A stretch of DNA of 64,000 nt, taken from contig NZ_JMKT01000009.1 of NCBI RefSeq assembly GCF_000686525.1, positions 124,001-188,000 on the forward strand, given 5' to 3'. The translations under genes and the position numbers were made by a program. This document shows positions 16,523-25,178 of the stretch, in pieces (position 1 is the stretch's first letter; each line of letters starts with the position of its first letter). The DNA comes from Desulfonatronovibrio hydrogenovorans DSM 9292 (GTDB lineage Bacteria; Desulfobacterota; Desulfovibrionia; Desulfovibrionales; Desulfonatronovibrionaceae). Below the pieces are notes generated by a model. The model did not search any database and had not been told where the DNA came from. It saw only the letters and a list, made by a program, of their open reading frames with translations.

Positions 16523-17875
16523 ATGATGGAACACGCAAAGGACAGCAGCCTGGCACTGGAATTTCTGGTCATTATGTTCCTGGTTGCGGTTAATGGTGTC
16601 CTGGCTATGTCTGAGATAGCCCTGGTTAAGTCCAGGAAGATCCGGCTTAAGGAATTGGCCAGAAAAGGACGAAGAGGAGCAGTTTATGCTATTCATCTTA
16701 TCCGCCATCCCAACCGGTTTCTGTCCACCATCCAGATCGGAATAACTCTGATGGGCATACTGAGCGGCGTCTACGGAGGTGCTGTCATTGCCCATCACCT
16801 TGGCATCATGTTGGATGATGTGCCTTATCTGGCCCCGTACTCCACCACCATCAGTTATGGACTGGTGGTGATATTCATTACTTATCTGCTGCTGGTCCTG
16901 GGTGAGCTGATTCCTAAACGGCTGGCCATGCTCAGTCCGGAACGGATTTCCTCCCGGGTGGCCAGACCCATGCTTTTGCTGTCCAAACTGGCTGGGCCGG
17001 CTGTGGCTGTACTGAGTATTTCCACCGATGGGCTGCTCAGGCTGTTTGGCATCAGCAGGCACAAGGAAGAGCCTTTGTCTGAAAACGAGGTTAAACAGAT
17101 GTTCCGGCATGCAGCCCGGTCTGGTGAATTTGAGCCGTCAGAAGTGAAAATGGTTGAAAAGGTGCTTAAGCTGGACGACCAGACCGTGGGCAGTCTCATG
17201 ACCAGGCCTCAGGACATAGTCTGGTTCAGCCAGGATGAGCCCTGGGCAGACATTTTGGAAAAAGTGAAACAATCCGGCCATACCTGCTATCCGGTCAGGA
17301 ATAATGAATCAGACGGGATTCTAGGCATAGTCCATACCAAGGATTTGATAGGTGTAGCTGATGGTTCCGGCACAGGGTTGGAGACAATCATCAAACCTGC
17401 CGGGTACGTCAAAAGAAGCATGAACGCCCTGGAAATGATGGAACAGTTCAAGCGTTCCAGGGCGCATATGATTATTGTTGTTGACAACCAGGACCAGGTG
17501 CTGGGCCTGGTGACCATCAATGACGTCCTGCAGGCCATCACTGGACAGCTGCCTTCGCCCAAATGGCCACACGAACCTTGGATCATTCATCGAGATGATG
17601 GCTCGCTTCTGCTGGACGGTCGTCTGGGCCTGGACGAGCTCAAAGAGCTCATCAAAGTTCAGGTTCTGTCCGGGGAGGAAGATGATGGTCTGGATACTCT
17701 GGCCGGGCTGGTGTTAACCAGGATGGGCAAAGTCCCTGTCAGCGGAGACCGATTTGAGCAGGATGGATTCTTGTTTGAGGTGGTGGACATGGATGGAATG
17801 CAGGTTGATAAGGTGCTGGTGAAAGAAAAGCCTGATAATGAAACCAGCCCCAATGGCAGGCAGGACGAAACATGA
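16523..17875 (+). CDS. CNNM/CorC-type transporter (DUF21 + CBS pair + CorC_HlyC)
   Basis: A 450-residue membrane protein of the CNNM/CorC (formerly 'hemolysin C-like') family. It has a DUF21 membrane domain at residues 10-195 with three to four helices, a CBS pair at about 205-335 (MTRPQDIVWF and VVDNQDQVLGLVTINDV), and a C-terminal CorC_HlyC domain from about 360. Members move Mg2+ or other divalent cations, exchanging with Na+ in some cases, gated by nucleotide at the CBS pair. The start is ATG 16523 or 16526. Its 3' end overlaps the CorA gene by ATGA, so both are co-translated, giving an efflux/uptake pair for the same ion. Confidence 0.87.
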   Translation: MMEHAKDSSLALEFLVIMFLVAVNGVLAMSEIALVKSRKIRLKELARKGRRGAVYAIHLIRHPNRFLSTIQIGITLMGILSGVYGGAVIAHHLGIMLDDVPYLAPYSTTISYGLVVIFITYLLLVLGELIPKRLAMLSPERISSRVARPMLLLSKLAGPAVAVLSISTDGLLRLFGISRHKEEPLSENEVKQMFRHAARSGEFEPSEVKMVEKVLKLDDQTVGSLMTRPQDIVWFSQDEPWADILEKVKQSGHTCYPVRNNESDGILGIVHTKDLIGVADGSGTGLETIIKPAGYVKRSMNALEMMEQFKRSRAHMIIVVDNQDQVLGLVTINDVLQAITGQLPSPKWPHEPWIIHRDDGSLLLDGRLGLDELKELIKVQVLSGEEDDGLDTLAGLVLTRMGKVPVSGDRFEQDGFLFEVVDMDGMQVDKVLVKEKPDNETSPNGRQDET

Positions 17876-18918
17876 GCATTCTAAGTAAAAAAACCGGTAC
17901 TTCTCCAGGCTCTCTGGTTTACATTGGCCAGGGGGGTGAGCACCCTGTGGAGATGGTCCATTTTAGTTATGATCTTGACAATCTTGATCTCAAGACCTTT
18001 TCCTTCCAGGATGTACCCAGGCCGGACCAGGACCGGAAAAATCTGATTCTGGTTTTTGGAGTGCACGAAATGGAGCCCATCCGGGCTGTTGGCCAAAGAT
18101 TCCAGATTCACCCTTTGATTCTTGAAGACATCGTCAATACAAAACACCGGCCCAAGCTGGACCGGAGCGAGGAGCACATTTTTCTGACCATGAAGACCTG
18201 TCTGTGGGCTGATCAGGATCAGGGAGTCCGGCTGGACCAGGTCAGTTTTATCCTGACCGGGAGTACGCTGGTCTGTTTTTTAGAAAATCGGGATGTTTTT
18301 CCGGATGAATTCCAGAAGCGCCTGGCCGAAAAGCAGGGCAGGCTGAGATCCATGGACATTGATTATACCCTTTATGCCCTGATGGACCTGTTTGTGGACA
18401 ACTTTTTTCTTGCCCTGGAAAAACTGGAGGATCAGTTGGACCTGCTGGAGGAGGAAATGGTCGAGCAACCCAGGGAAGAGCATCTGCAAAAAATATTTCA
18501 GATCAGACGGACAATCTCAGCCATCAGACAGACCGTATGGCCCATGAGGGAAATCCTGAGCTCCATCCTGAGCCGGAACGAAGACTTGTTCGGCCAGAAG
18601 ACCAGGGTCTTTTTCCGGGATCTGTACGACCATTGTCAGCAGATCATGGACAGCCTGGAGCTGCAGCGGGAGCTGAACACCAGCCTGCACGAGGTCTATC
18701 TGTCTCTGATCAGCCACAGGATGAATACGGTCATGAAACTTTTGACCATCATTGCCACCATTTTCATTCCACTGACCTTCATCGCCGGGATCTATGGAAT
18801 GAATTTCGAGTATATGCCTGAACTGTCCTGGCCGGCTGGATATTTTATCTGCCTGGGATTCATGGCTGCCATCGGCCTGGGATTAGTCGGTTTTTTCAAG
18901 CTCAGAAGATGGTTTTAG
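17872..18918 (+). CDS. corA: Magnesium/cobalt transporter CorA
   Basis: This 348-residue protein has the CorA layout: a large cytosolic alpha/beta domain with a long coiled helix (about residues 150-285), then two C-terminal transmembrane helices at about 290-310 and 322-342. The signature YGMNFEYMPEL follows TM1 and forms the periplasmic loop and pore entrance. It forms a pentameric Mg2+ channel (Co2+ and Ni2+ can also pass). It overlaps the upstream CNNM/CorC gene by four bases. Regulation by internal Mg2+ binding is a family property; no riboswitch is seen in the leader of the operon. Confidence 0.93.
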   Translation: MSILSKKTGTSPGSLVYIGQGGEHPVEMVHFSYDLDNLDLKTFSFQDVPRPDQDRKNLILVFGVHEMEPIRAVGQRFQIHPLILEDIVNTKHRPKLDRSEEHIFLTMKTCLWADQDQGVRLDQVSFILTGSTLVCFLENRDVFPDEFQKRLAEKQGRLRSMDIDYTLYALMDLFVDNFFLALEKLEDQLDLLEEEMVEQPREEHLQKIFQIRRTISAIRQTVWPMREILSSILSRNEDLFGQKTRVFFRDLYDHCQQIMDSLELQRELNTSLHEVYLSLISHRMNTVMKLLTIIATIFIPLTFIAGIYGMNFEYMPELSWPAGYFICLGFMAAIGLGLVGFFKLRRWF

Positions 18919-19017
18919 GATTTGTTCTGTCAGATCAGAGCCGTGGCTGGCAGTACGCTGTTCAGTATCTTGGGATTCAGAGAATTAACAGAATAAACTT
19001 ATCGGACGGAGGTGGTC

Positions 19018-19308
19018 ATGAGTGAAAAAAGGGATGCTTTTGTCCAGAAAGTCAAGGCCAAGATTGATGAGTGGAATGTTGAGATCGACCGCTTAACGGC
19101 CAGGACTGAGCAGGCTGAAGCTGAGGTTAGAGATGAGTTTAATGAGGAGTTGCAGGAACTCAGGAAGATGCGAGACGATGCTAAGCATAGAATTGAGAAA
19201 CTGGAGCAGGCAGGCAAGGATGCATTGGAGGATATGAAGACCGGGGCAGAGATGGCTTTTGAAGCCATGAACCAGGCTTTGCAGTCAGCCAGACAGCGGT
19301 TTAAGTAA
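19018..19308 (+). CDS. Small coiled-coil protein, paralogue A
   Basis: A 96-residue, almost wholly charged alpha-helical protein, rich in E, K, R and A with clear heptads (KAKIDEWNVEIDRL ... DDAKHRIEKLEQAG). It has no signal peptide or membrane segment. It begins SEKRDAFVQKVKAKIDEWN and is clearly related to the protein at 19710 (GSKRDAYVQKIKGKIDEWN). Start ATG 19018 has GGAGG five bases upstream; a GTG two codons earlier falls too close to that site. Similar short coiled-coil proteins are annotated as stress-response or apolipoprotein-like, with no proven role. Its neighbours are cation transporters, a small membrane protein and MscS. Confidence 0.7.
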   Translation: MSEKRDAFVQKVKAKIDEWNVEIDRLTARTEQAEAEVRDEFNEELQELRKMRDDAKHRIEKLEQAGKDALEDMKTGAEMAFEAMNQALQSARQRFK

Positions 19309-19335
19309 CAGGGTTTTAGAGAAAAGGAGTTCAGG

Positions 19336-19524
19336 ATGGGAATGGAAGTTGGCGGATTGATCGGTCTGATTGTCCTGATTATCTGTGTCTGGGCTATTGT
19401 TCAAATTTTTCAAAGTAGCGCCACTACCGGGGCAAAGGTATTCTGGATCGTGCTCATCCTGATTCTCCCGGCTATAGGGGTTATTCTGTGGTTTTTTGCC
19501 GGTCCGAGACCATCCCGGCGCTGA
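19336..19524 (+). CDS. Small membrane protein with PLDc_N-like (cardiolipin synthase N-terminal) fold
   Basis: A 62-residue protein with two hydrophobic helices, about residues 5-24 and 33-54, separated by QIFQSSATTGAKVFW and ending GPRPSRR. The pattern helix - short polar loop with K - W - helix - P resembles the PLDc_N domain that anchors cardiolipin synthases, here without any catalytic part. An AAAGGAGTTCAGG leader gives a ribosome site. It lies 27 bp after coiled-coil paralogue A and before paralogue B, so the three may form an envelope-associated set. Confidence 0.65.
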   Translation: MGMEVGGLIGLIVLIICVWAIVQIFQSSATTGAKVFWIVLILILPAIGVILWFFAGPRPSRR

Positions 19525-19709
19525 CACAAGCCTTGCCGGGCTCTAAATTTTGTGATTTTAGTGATTGTTGCGGTTTAAGTGGAGTAATATCAACCAGATT
19601 GCCAGGATATGGTTATTAAGCTGCCAGATGGTTGTCAGACAAACGTATCTTCTGGTTAGAGTTGTTAGACTTTGTTTGGGTCGAAGATTGAATATGGGGA
19701 GAAAGTATC

Positions 19710-20024
19710 ATGGGTAGTAAAAGGGATGCTTATGTTCAGAAGATCAAGGGCAAGATAGACGAGTGGAATGCGGAATTGGACAGGCTTTCAGCCAAAGCGG
19801 ATCAGGCTGAAGGAGAAGCCAGGATCAAATATCAGCGGCAAATGGAAGAACTGCAGCAAAAACAAAACGACTTGAATGACAAGCTTGAAAAATTGAAAGG
19901 TGCTGGTGATTCGGCCTGGGAAGAACTTAAAGAAGGGATTGAAAGGTCCTGGGAAACCTGGAAGCATAGCTTTGCCAAGGCCAAGTCCGAGTTCAAAAAA
20001 GGTTATAAAGAGGGGCGTGATTGA
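19710..20024 (+). CDS. Small coiled-coil protein, paralogue B
   Basis: A 104-residue charged coiled-coil protein, clearly paralogous to the one at 19018: both begin (S/G)xKRDA(F/Y)VQK(V/I)K(A/G)KIDEWN and continue LTARTEQAEAE versus LSAKADQAEGE. The C-terminal third diverges and becomes Trp/Lys rich (SWETWKHSFAKAKSEF). The ATG at 19710 follows GGGGAGAAAGTATC. A 185-bp gap precedes it, so it may have its own promoter. The duplication suggests subunits of one assembly or differential expression. Function not recognised. Confidence 0.68.
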   Translation: MGSKRDAYVQKIKGKIDEWNAELDRLSAKADQAEGEARIKYQRQMEELQQKQNDLNDKLEKLKGAGDSAWEELKEGIERSWETWKHSFAKAKSEFKKGYKEGRD

Positions 20025-20162
20025 TTCTTTGCAGTTTTCTCGCAGCAGGATTCTAACCCAGGCTTTTAATCAGAACTTTTTTATTTCCTGAAACAGCTCG
20101 GCAGGATCGATAAAAGAGCCTGCAGACTTCCTGAAGACAGCCTGCAGAACTCTCTTAGTTGA

Positions 20163-20987
20163 TTATGCTGCAACAGGATGCTTAATCTGATGAAGGTGGA
20201 CATCCTGCTGAGGGAATGGAATGGAAATCCCTTCCTGGTCAAAACGCTCTTTTATGATTTTATTCAGATCAAACAGGGTAGTCCAGTAATCTGCTGACTT
20301 GACCCAGGGCCGGACTGCAAAGTTGATGCTGCTGTCGGCCAGAGCCAGCACTCCGATGGTGGGGGCCGGGTCCTTGAGGATTCGCTGGTCATCATTCAGT
20401 ATGGATTCAAGCACTGATTTGACTTTGCCCAGATCATCACTGTAGCTGACCCCGATGACCAGGTCGATCCTTCTGGTATCCTTGGCCGAAAAGTTGGTTA
20501 TGCTTCCGCTGGTAATCTGGCTGTTGGGGATGATGATCAGCTTGTTGTCCGGTGTCTTCATCTTGGTGGTGAAGATTTCAATTTCTTCCACAGTGCCTGT
20601 GGAACCTCCGGCATCAATAAAATCTCCCACATGAAAAGGACGAAAGATTATGATCATCACTCCGGCTGCAAAATTGGCCAGGGAGCCCTGCAGGGCCAGG
20701 CCGACAGCCAGACCGGCCGCACCCAGGATGGCAATGAACGATGTGGTCTGAACTCCCAGCTGGTTCAAGGCGGCAATGATGACTACGATTAAAAGCAGGA
20801 CATAGGCGATGTTGGAGGCAAAAGAGACCAGCATTTCATCGACGTTAATCCTGTGCAGGGCTTTTCTCAAAGTGTTGCGCAGGATTTTGGCTGCAATCCG
20901 GCCCACAATGAAAATTGTCAGGGCTGCAACAGCTTTTAGGCCCCACATCTGAGCAAACTCAACTACCTGATCCATGGCAATGTCCAT
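20163..20987 (-). CDS. mscS: Small-conductance mechanosensitive channel (MscS family)
   Basis: A 274-residue MscS protein of the usual short type: three transmembrane helices in the first 125 residues, the glycine-alanine-rich pore helix (AAGLAVGLALQGSLANFAAG), a beta domain (GDFIDAGGSTGTVEEIEIFTTKMKTPDN) and a C-terminal cage domain. It opens on membrane tension and releases osmolytes during hypo-osmotic shock. The ATG at 20987 has AAGGAGG five bases upstream. The gene stands alone on the minus strand, convergent with the coiled-coil paralogue B. It fits the ion-homeostasis flavour of the region. Confidence 0.93.
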   Translation of the reverse strand: MDIAMDQVVEFAQMWGLKAVAALTIFIVGRIAAKILRNTLRKALHRINVDEMLVSFASNIAYVLLLIVVIIAALNQLGVQTTSFIAILGAAGLAVGLALQGSLANFAAGVMIIIFRPFHVGDFIDAGGSTGTVEEIEIFTTKMKTPDNKLIIIPNSQITSGSITNFSAKDTRRIDLVIGVSYSDDLGKVKSVLESILNDDQRILKDPAPTIGVLALADSSINFAVRPWVKSADYWTTLFDLNKIIKERFDQEGISIPFPQQDVHLHQIKHPVAA

Positions 20988-21181
20988 TTGAGCCTCCTTG
21001 GCTATTTTCCTGGTTAGTGAAAAAAAGTCCTGGAAAGAACCTGGTTCCCAGTTTATTAAAGCCTACTTTTTCCAGACTGTCAGGTCAAAGCCTATTTGAA
21101 AATAACTGACCAAGAGTCATGGCTTATGCTGACGGATCAGGGTAAGCTCGGTGTCAATTCAAAGCAACAGGAGCTGCCGCG

Positions 21182-21760
21182 GTGAGGATGTTCATTGGTC
21201 TTGCCCTGCCGGACGTTTATCAGGAAAAGCTTGGCAGAATAAAAAAAGAATGGGAATCCAAATTTCAGTCTAAACTGACCTGGACCAAACCCGGCAACTG
21301 GCATTTGACCTTGAAATTTCTGGGAGAAGTTGAAGATTCCATTGTGCCTGAGATATGCGCATATATCAGGAGACTGGAATTTGCCGAGTTCATTCTCAGG
21401 GGGTCTGGGTCAGGCTTTTTCGGATCCAAAGCTCAGTACAGGGTGGCCTGGCTGGGTCTGGATCTGGATGTCTCCAGTCTGGTTAGCCTGGCAGAAAAGA
21501 TTGACAGGGACATGGAAAAGTATGGTTTTGAGCGGGCAAAAAGGCGGTACAAAGGCCATTTGACTCTGGCCAGGATCAAGGCGTTTTATACCAATGATCC
21601 CTGGAAAGAGTTGAGAGAGTCCATTGACGGGATGCACTGGCCGGTTTTTGAGATCCAAGAAGTGGTCCTCTGGCAGAGCGTTCTGGGTCCAGCAGGTCCG
21701 CAGTACAGGGCCATGGCCAGTTCCTCCGAAAGAGGCCGGGTTGCACAGGCCCGGAACTAG
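21182..21760 (+). CDS. thpR: RNA 2',3'-cyclic phosphodiesterase (ThpR, 2H family)
   Basis: A 192-residue 2H phosphoesterase with both catalytic motifs: HLTL in NWHLTLKFLGE and HLTL in KGHLTLARI. It hydrolyses 2',3'-cyclic phosphate RNA ends to 2'-phosphate; the older name is 2'-5' RNA ligase. Start choice: GTG at 21182 has GGAG eight bases upstream; ATG at 21188 follows GGTGAGG with no spacing. The 3' end overlaps the convergent gene at 21757 by 4 bp. Confidence 0.88.
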   Translation: MRMFIGLALPDVYQEKLGRIKKEWESKFQSKLTWTKPGNWHLTLKFLGEVEDSIVPEICAYIRRLEFAEFILRGSGSGFFGSKAQYRVAWLGLDLDVSSLVSLAEKIDRDMEKYGFERAKRRYKGHLTLARIKAFYTNDPWKELRESIDGMHWPVFEIQEVVLWQSVLGPAGPQYRAMASSSERGRVAQARN

Positions 21761-22224
21761 GTCAGGTAGTCTCCGCGGTTGAATTTTATAACCTCGGTGG
21801 TGGCCATGACTTCAAGTTCCTGGATCATGGACTTTACTTCAGGACTCTGGTTATCAAATGATGAAGAGTTCTTCATCTCCTTGATCTGACGGGAAATGCT
21901 CTCCAGATTGGCGTATACTTCTTTCAGGCTGGAACTGGGAGAGTCCATGCCTGCGGCATAATTTTCCCATTTGTTTAGTAGGCTGTCCATCTGGTTCATA
22001 AAAGAAGATTCCCGGTTTTGCGAGGTTATTAGTGAGCTGCCCAAAAGCTGACTGGTCTGGAGTATGTCCAGCCTTGCCGGGCCGGAAGCTGTCTTGTCCT
22101 GGGTTTGCCCTCTGGAAATCTCCTGCTCCAGCATCTTCCCAAATTCGCCGGAAGGACTGGTCTTCTTCTGAACATTCCCGTTTTCCCGGGCGATCTGGCT
22201 TATTTGATCCGGATTGATTTTCAT
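21757..22224 (-). CDS. Hypothetical protein, low-complexity helical
   Basis: A 155-residue hydrophilic protein that I do not recognise. It has no signal peptide or membrane segment. The N-terminal half is polar and rich in S, Q and K; the second half is helical (LLNKWENYAAGMDS, LESISRQIKEMKN) and ends in a compact segment EVMATTEVIKFNRGDYLT. The layout (disordered N-terminus then helices, beginning with a lone IxPDQISQIARENG) recalls flagellar or anti-sigma helper proteins such as FlgM-type or FliK-adjacent proteins, but there is no flagellar gene near. A good AAGGAG site precedes the ATG. It is convergent with thpR. Confidence 0.6.
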   Translation of the reverse strand: MKINPDQISQIARENGNVQKKTSPSGEFGKMLEQEISRGQTQDKTASGPARLDILQTSQLLGSSLITSQNRESSFMNQMDSLLNKWENYAAGMDSPSSSLKEVYANLESISRQIKEMKNSSSFDNQSPEVKSMIQELEVMATTEVIKFNRGDYLT

Positions 22225-22420
22225 GCTTTCTCCTTAATGGAAATTTTTTCCCGTGGAAATGAACTTATTTCTCTATCAGCAACTTTCCTGCCAAAATAAG
22301 CATTGATCAGGCTGACTGGTTCGGATAATTTTCAGGGATGCATCTGGACTGCCCTTAAACCGTTCTGGCAATCCACCGTATTTATAACCCTTCATCGGCA
22401 AATCAGGTAGTTAAGTTAAT

Positions 22421-23035
22421 ATGAAGATGGACATAAATCAAGCTGTCCGGGCAGTTCTGAACAAAGGTCTAATCATCTACCCCACTGAGACCCTGTTTGC
22501 CCTGGGCGGTCTGGGCAATTCATCCGGGGTAGTGGACAGGGTCAGAAAAATTAAGGGCCGTCCGGGATATAAGCCCCTGCCTCTGGTGGCCGGGAGCGTG
22601 GATCAGTGCCTGGATGCGGTTCAGCTGGATGGACAGAGTCTGGAAATAGGGCGTATGTTCTGGCCCGGTCCATTGTCCATCCTGGCCCGGGCCAGGGATG
22701 GTATCCCGACCGGGGTAAAGGATGAACAGGGCCTGGTTTCCATAAGGGTGACCCCTCATCCGGACGCTTCCAGGCTTTGCCTCATGTCCGGATTTCCCCT
22801 TATTGCCACCAGCGCCAATTTCAGTGGAAGTCCAGCCTGTTCAGATATCAATTTTCTGGACAAGGACCTGGCAGCCCTGGTTGACGGCGTGTTCTTCTCC
22901 AGCCATCGTCCGGCAGGGGGGCATCCTTCAACTCTGATCAGGGTGGTTGGCCCTGACAGGATCAAGGTAATCAGACCTGGAAAGATTTCTATTGCCGATC
23001 TGGAAAAAAAAGGTCTGAAAGTGGACAGTTCATAA
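22421..23035 (+). CDS. L-threonylcarbamoyladenylate synthase (Sua5/YciO/YrdC family)
   Basis: A 204-residue YrdC-domain protein that makes threonylcarbamoyl-AMP from threonine, bicarbonate and ATP for the t6A37 modification of ANN-decoding tRNAs. Family features are IIYPTETLFALGG, KIKGRPGYKPLPLV, FWPGPLSIL and the SIRVTPHP ... LIATSANFSGSPAC stretch. The length fits the single-domain TsaC/YciO type, not the two-domain Sua5. Only a weak ribosome site precedes ATG 22421; ATG 22427 is an alternative. Its 3' end overlaps the convergent SDR gene by 6 bp. Confidence 0.88.
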   Translation: MKMDINQAVRAVLNKGLIIYPTETLFALGGLGNSSGVVDRVRKIKGRPGYKPLPLVAGSVDQCLDAVQLDGQSLEIGRMFWPGPLSILARARDGIPTGVKDEQGLVSIRVTPHPDASRLCLMSGFPLIATSANFSGSPACSDINFLDKDLAALVDGVFFSSHRPAGGHPSTLIRVVGPDRIKVIRPGKISIADLEKKGLKVDSS

Positions 23036-24571
23036 CCTGCATTGTTCTTTTCCAGTCTGGGAGCGTTCAGGTCCATTGATGATCTTTGCCCCAGTGTTTT
23101 CAGCTAGTTTTCGAAGCATCCCCTTGAACAGCAAGTTGTGGACCGGAGTCAGGAGTTTCCAGTAGACCAGTCCCCACAGACCTTTGGGATAGAACCTGGC
23201 TTTCTGGACCAGGATGCAGCCCCCTTTGGGTCCAGGATAAAGGTCAAGTTCAAGAATTGCCTGTCCCGGGACCTTCATCTCCGCAAGCAGCCTCAGCTGT
23301 TCAAATTTTTTTACCCTGATGACCCGCCAGAAATCAATGGTATCTCCATAGCGCAGTTCATTTCCTGTTCTGCGGCCCTGCCGGTAGCCGCTTCCACCCA
23401 TGGCCCGGTCCAGAATGCCTCTTATCTTCCATAAAAAATTGGCATAATACCATCCTTTTCTTCCGCCTATCCCTTCAATGGAAGGCCAGATTTTTTCCAG
23501 AGGTTTGTCCAGAGTTACTTCAAAAGATATTTCATAAATATCTCCTCCTGCATACGCAGTGTCGGAACAGGCAGCCCATTCAGGGACATCGACTTCTCCG
23601 GCATCGGTCCAGCAGGTTTCCACCTGCTCCTGCTCAAGCCGGTCAAGGGCCTTTTTAATGGCCTGTCTGCAGTCAAGAAGCTCCTGGGGGATGATCTTTC
23701 TGATCCGGTTTTCTTTGCAGATAACCTCATTTTTTAGTCCCTCAGCCAGTGGCCTGGCTATGGAAGCAGGCACAGGGGTGACCAGGTGGATCCAGTATGA
23801 ACTGAGCTTCGGGGTCAGAAAGGGGACAGGGAGGACGAGCCTGGCCGGCAGTCCTGCTTCCTGAGAATAGATCCTGAACAGCTGAGCATAGGTCAGGATG
23901 TCTGGTCCTCCGATTTCAAAGGTCTGGTCCTGTGTCTCTGGATTTTCCAGACATCCGGCCAGATATCCCAGGACATTGGAAATGGAGATGGGCTGACATC
24001 TGGTATGGACCCATTTTGGAGTAATCATGACCGGCAGCCGCTCCACCAGGTAGCGCATGACTTCAAAGGAGGCACTGCCTGAACCGAGAATCATGGCAGC
24101 CTTCAGAAAAGTGACCGGAACCCGGCCGGACATAAGTATCTCTCCCACTTCCAGTCTGGACTGCAGGTGGTGGCTCAGGTCTTTATCCAGTTCACCAAGT
24201 CCGCCCAGGTAAATTATCTGCTCCAGTCCGACTTTTTCTGCGGCCTGGATCATATTCCGGGCAGCGGTCCTGTCCAGCGAAGCAAAGTCTCCCTTTCCGG
24301 CTGGTCCCGCTCCCATGGAATGAACAAGATAGTAGACAGCAACGCATCCATGACAGGCCTTTTCCAGGCTGTCCATATCCAGGACATTAACCTGAACCGG
24401 TTCAAAGTCTGGATGGTTTGAATAGCTTCGGCATGAAAGCTTTTCCAGGCTCCTTGCACCGGCCCGGACTCTGTAGCCTTTTTCCAGAAGAAGGGGGGTC
24501 AGCCTGCCGCCAACATATCCGCTGGCTCCAAGGATCAGGATCTTTTTTTTACTGGTCATGTCCATGCTCAT
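23030..24571 (-). CDS. SDR-type NAD(P)-binding protein with C-terminal DUF2867 domain
   Basis: A 513-residue protein. Residues 8-300 form an atypical short-chain dehydrogenase/NmrA-like Rossmann domain starting ILILGASGYVGGRLTPLLL and including the YYLVHSMG segment. Residues about 340-500 are a DUF2867 domain (IWPSIEGIGGRKGWYYANFLWKIRG ... LRYGDTIDFWRV). Fusions of these two domains are known and annotated as YbjT-like or SDR family proteins, thought to act on quinone or cell-envelope redox, but no substrate is known. Three closely spaced ATGs exist (24571, 24565, 24559). The gene is convergent with the threonylcarbamoyl-AMP synthase. Confidence 0.85.
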   Translation of the reverse strand: MSMDMTSKKKILILGASGYVGGRLTPLLLEKGYRVRAGARSLEKLSCRSYSNHPDFEPVQVNVLDMDSLEKACHGCVAVYYLVHSMGAGPAGKGDFASLDRTAARNMIQAAEKVGLEQIIYLGGLGELDKDLSHHLQSRLEVGEILMSGRVPVTFLKAAMILGSGSASFEVMRYLVERLPVMITPKWVHTRCQPISISNVLGYLAGCLENPETQDQTFEIGGPDILTYAQLFRIYSQEAGLPARLVLPVPFLTPKLSSYWIHLVTPVPASIARPLAEGLKNEVICKENRIRKIIPQELLDCRQAIKKALDRLEQEQVETCWTDAGEVDVPEWAACSDTAYAGGDIYEISFEVTLDKPLEKIWPSIEGIGGRKGWYYANFLWKIRGILDRAMGGSGYRQGRRTGNELRYGDTIDFWRVIRVKKFEQLRLLAEMKVPGQAILELDLYPGPKGGCILVQKARFYPKGLWGLVYWKLLTPVHNLLFKGMLRKLAENTGAKIINGPERSQTGKEQCRL

Positions 24572-25178
24572 TATCCTAATTTGGGTTGAATATTTTGTGT
24601 CTGGTTTGTTAATGGCAAAATTGACTGAGATTAAATTGCCGGCAGCTGGTTAGGACGACAACTGAAAATCATAGAGACGTTAGACTTGGGATTAATTTTT
24701 AGAAAATTCAGGCCTGAACATTCAAAAATTTGAACCGGCCTTGACCCGGAAACAGCCTGTCTGAAAGGATGGTTCAATAAATTGTACCAAGTGGTTCCAT
24801 TGAAAACTGTGGTAAGTCAGGCGGAAAAAGACCTGACAGGCTTTGAGTCGTTTGGCCTGGTATTTGCTAGTTAAAATTTAGTTTCTTCCTCCTTTTGCAA
24901 AAGCCGGCTGCCTGTTCATCCCTGAATATGCAGCCGGCTTTTTTTGTCCGCTGGCCAGTCTTTGAGTCATGGCCGGAAAAATTAGAGTCAGGATCAATGT
25001 TTGGAGCGGGTGCAGATCATGATCAAAACACGGATATCTGTTGCTTCACTAGTTGCAAGGAGGAGAATATTCCATTAAATCCCCAGATAAGACATCTGCT
25101 GCGGGTCTGTTGCCCGGATTTTCCGATGCTTCCCTTTACTATTGTCATGAAAATTAAGCAAGAGCAAGGCTTGAGGTC
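24572..25178. other. 607-bp intergenic region with an orphan terminator
   Basis: No ORF here has both a start with ribosome site and protein-like codon use. The 24572-24890 part follows the SDR start on one side and nothing on the other. The one distinct element is the strong hairpin at 24899-24945, listed separately, which faces rightward and has no gene to terminate. 24946-25178 is the leader of the Nudix gene and shows nothing else. Confidence 0.5.
24899..24945 (+). terminator. Strong rho-independent terminator with no upstream gene
   Basis: AAAAGCCGGCTGC (24899-24911) pairs with GCAGCCGGCTTTTTTT (24930-24945), giving a GC-rich stem followed by seven T on the plus strand and only four on the minus. 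The nearest plus-strand gene upstream ends at 23035, with an opposing gene between. It may therefore end an unannotated small RNA or be a leader element of the Nudix/ROK/glgA genes. Confidence 0.85.
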
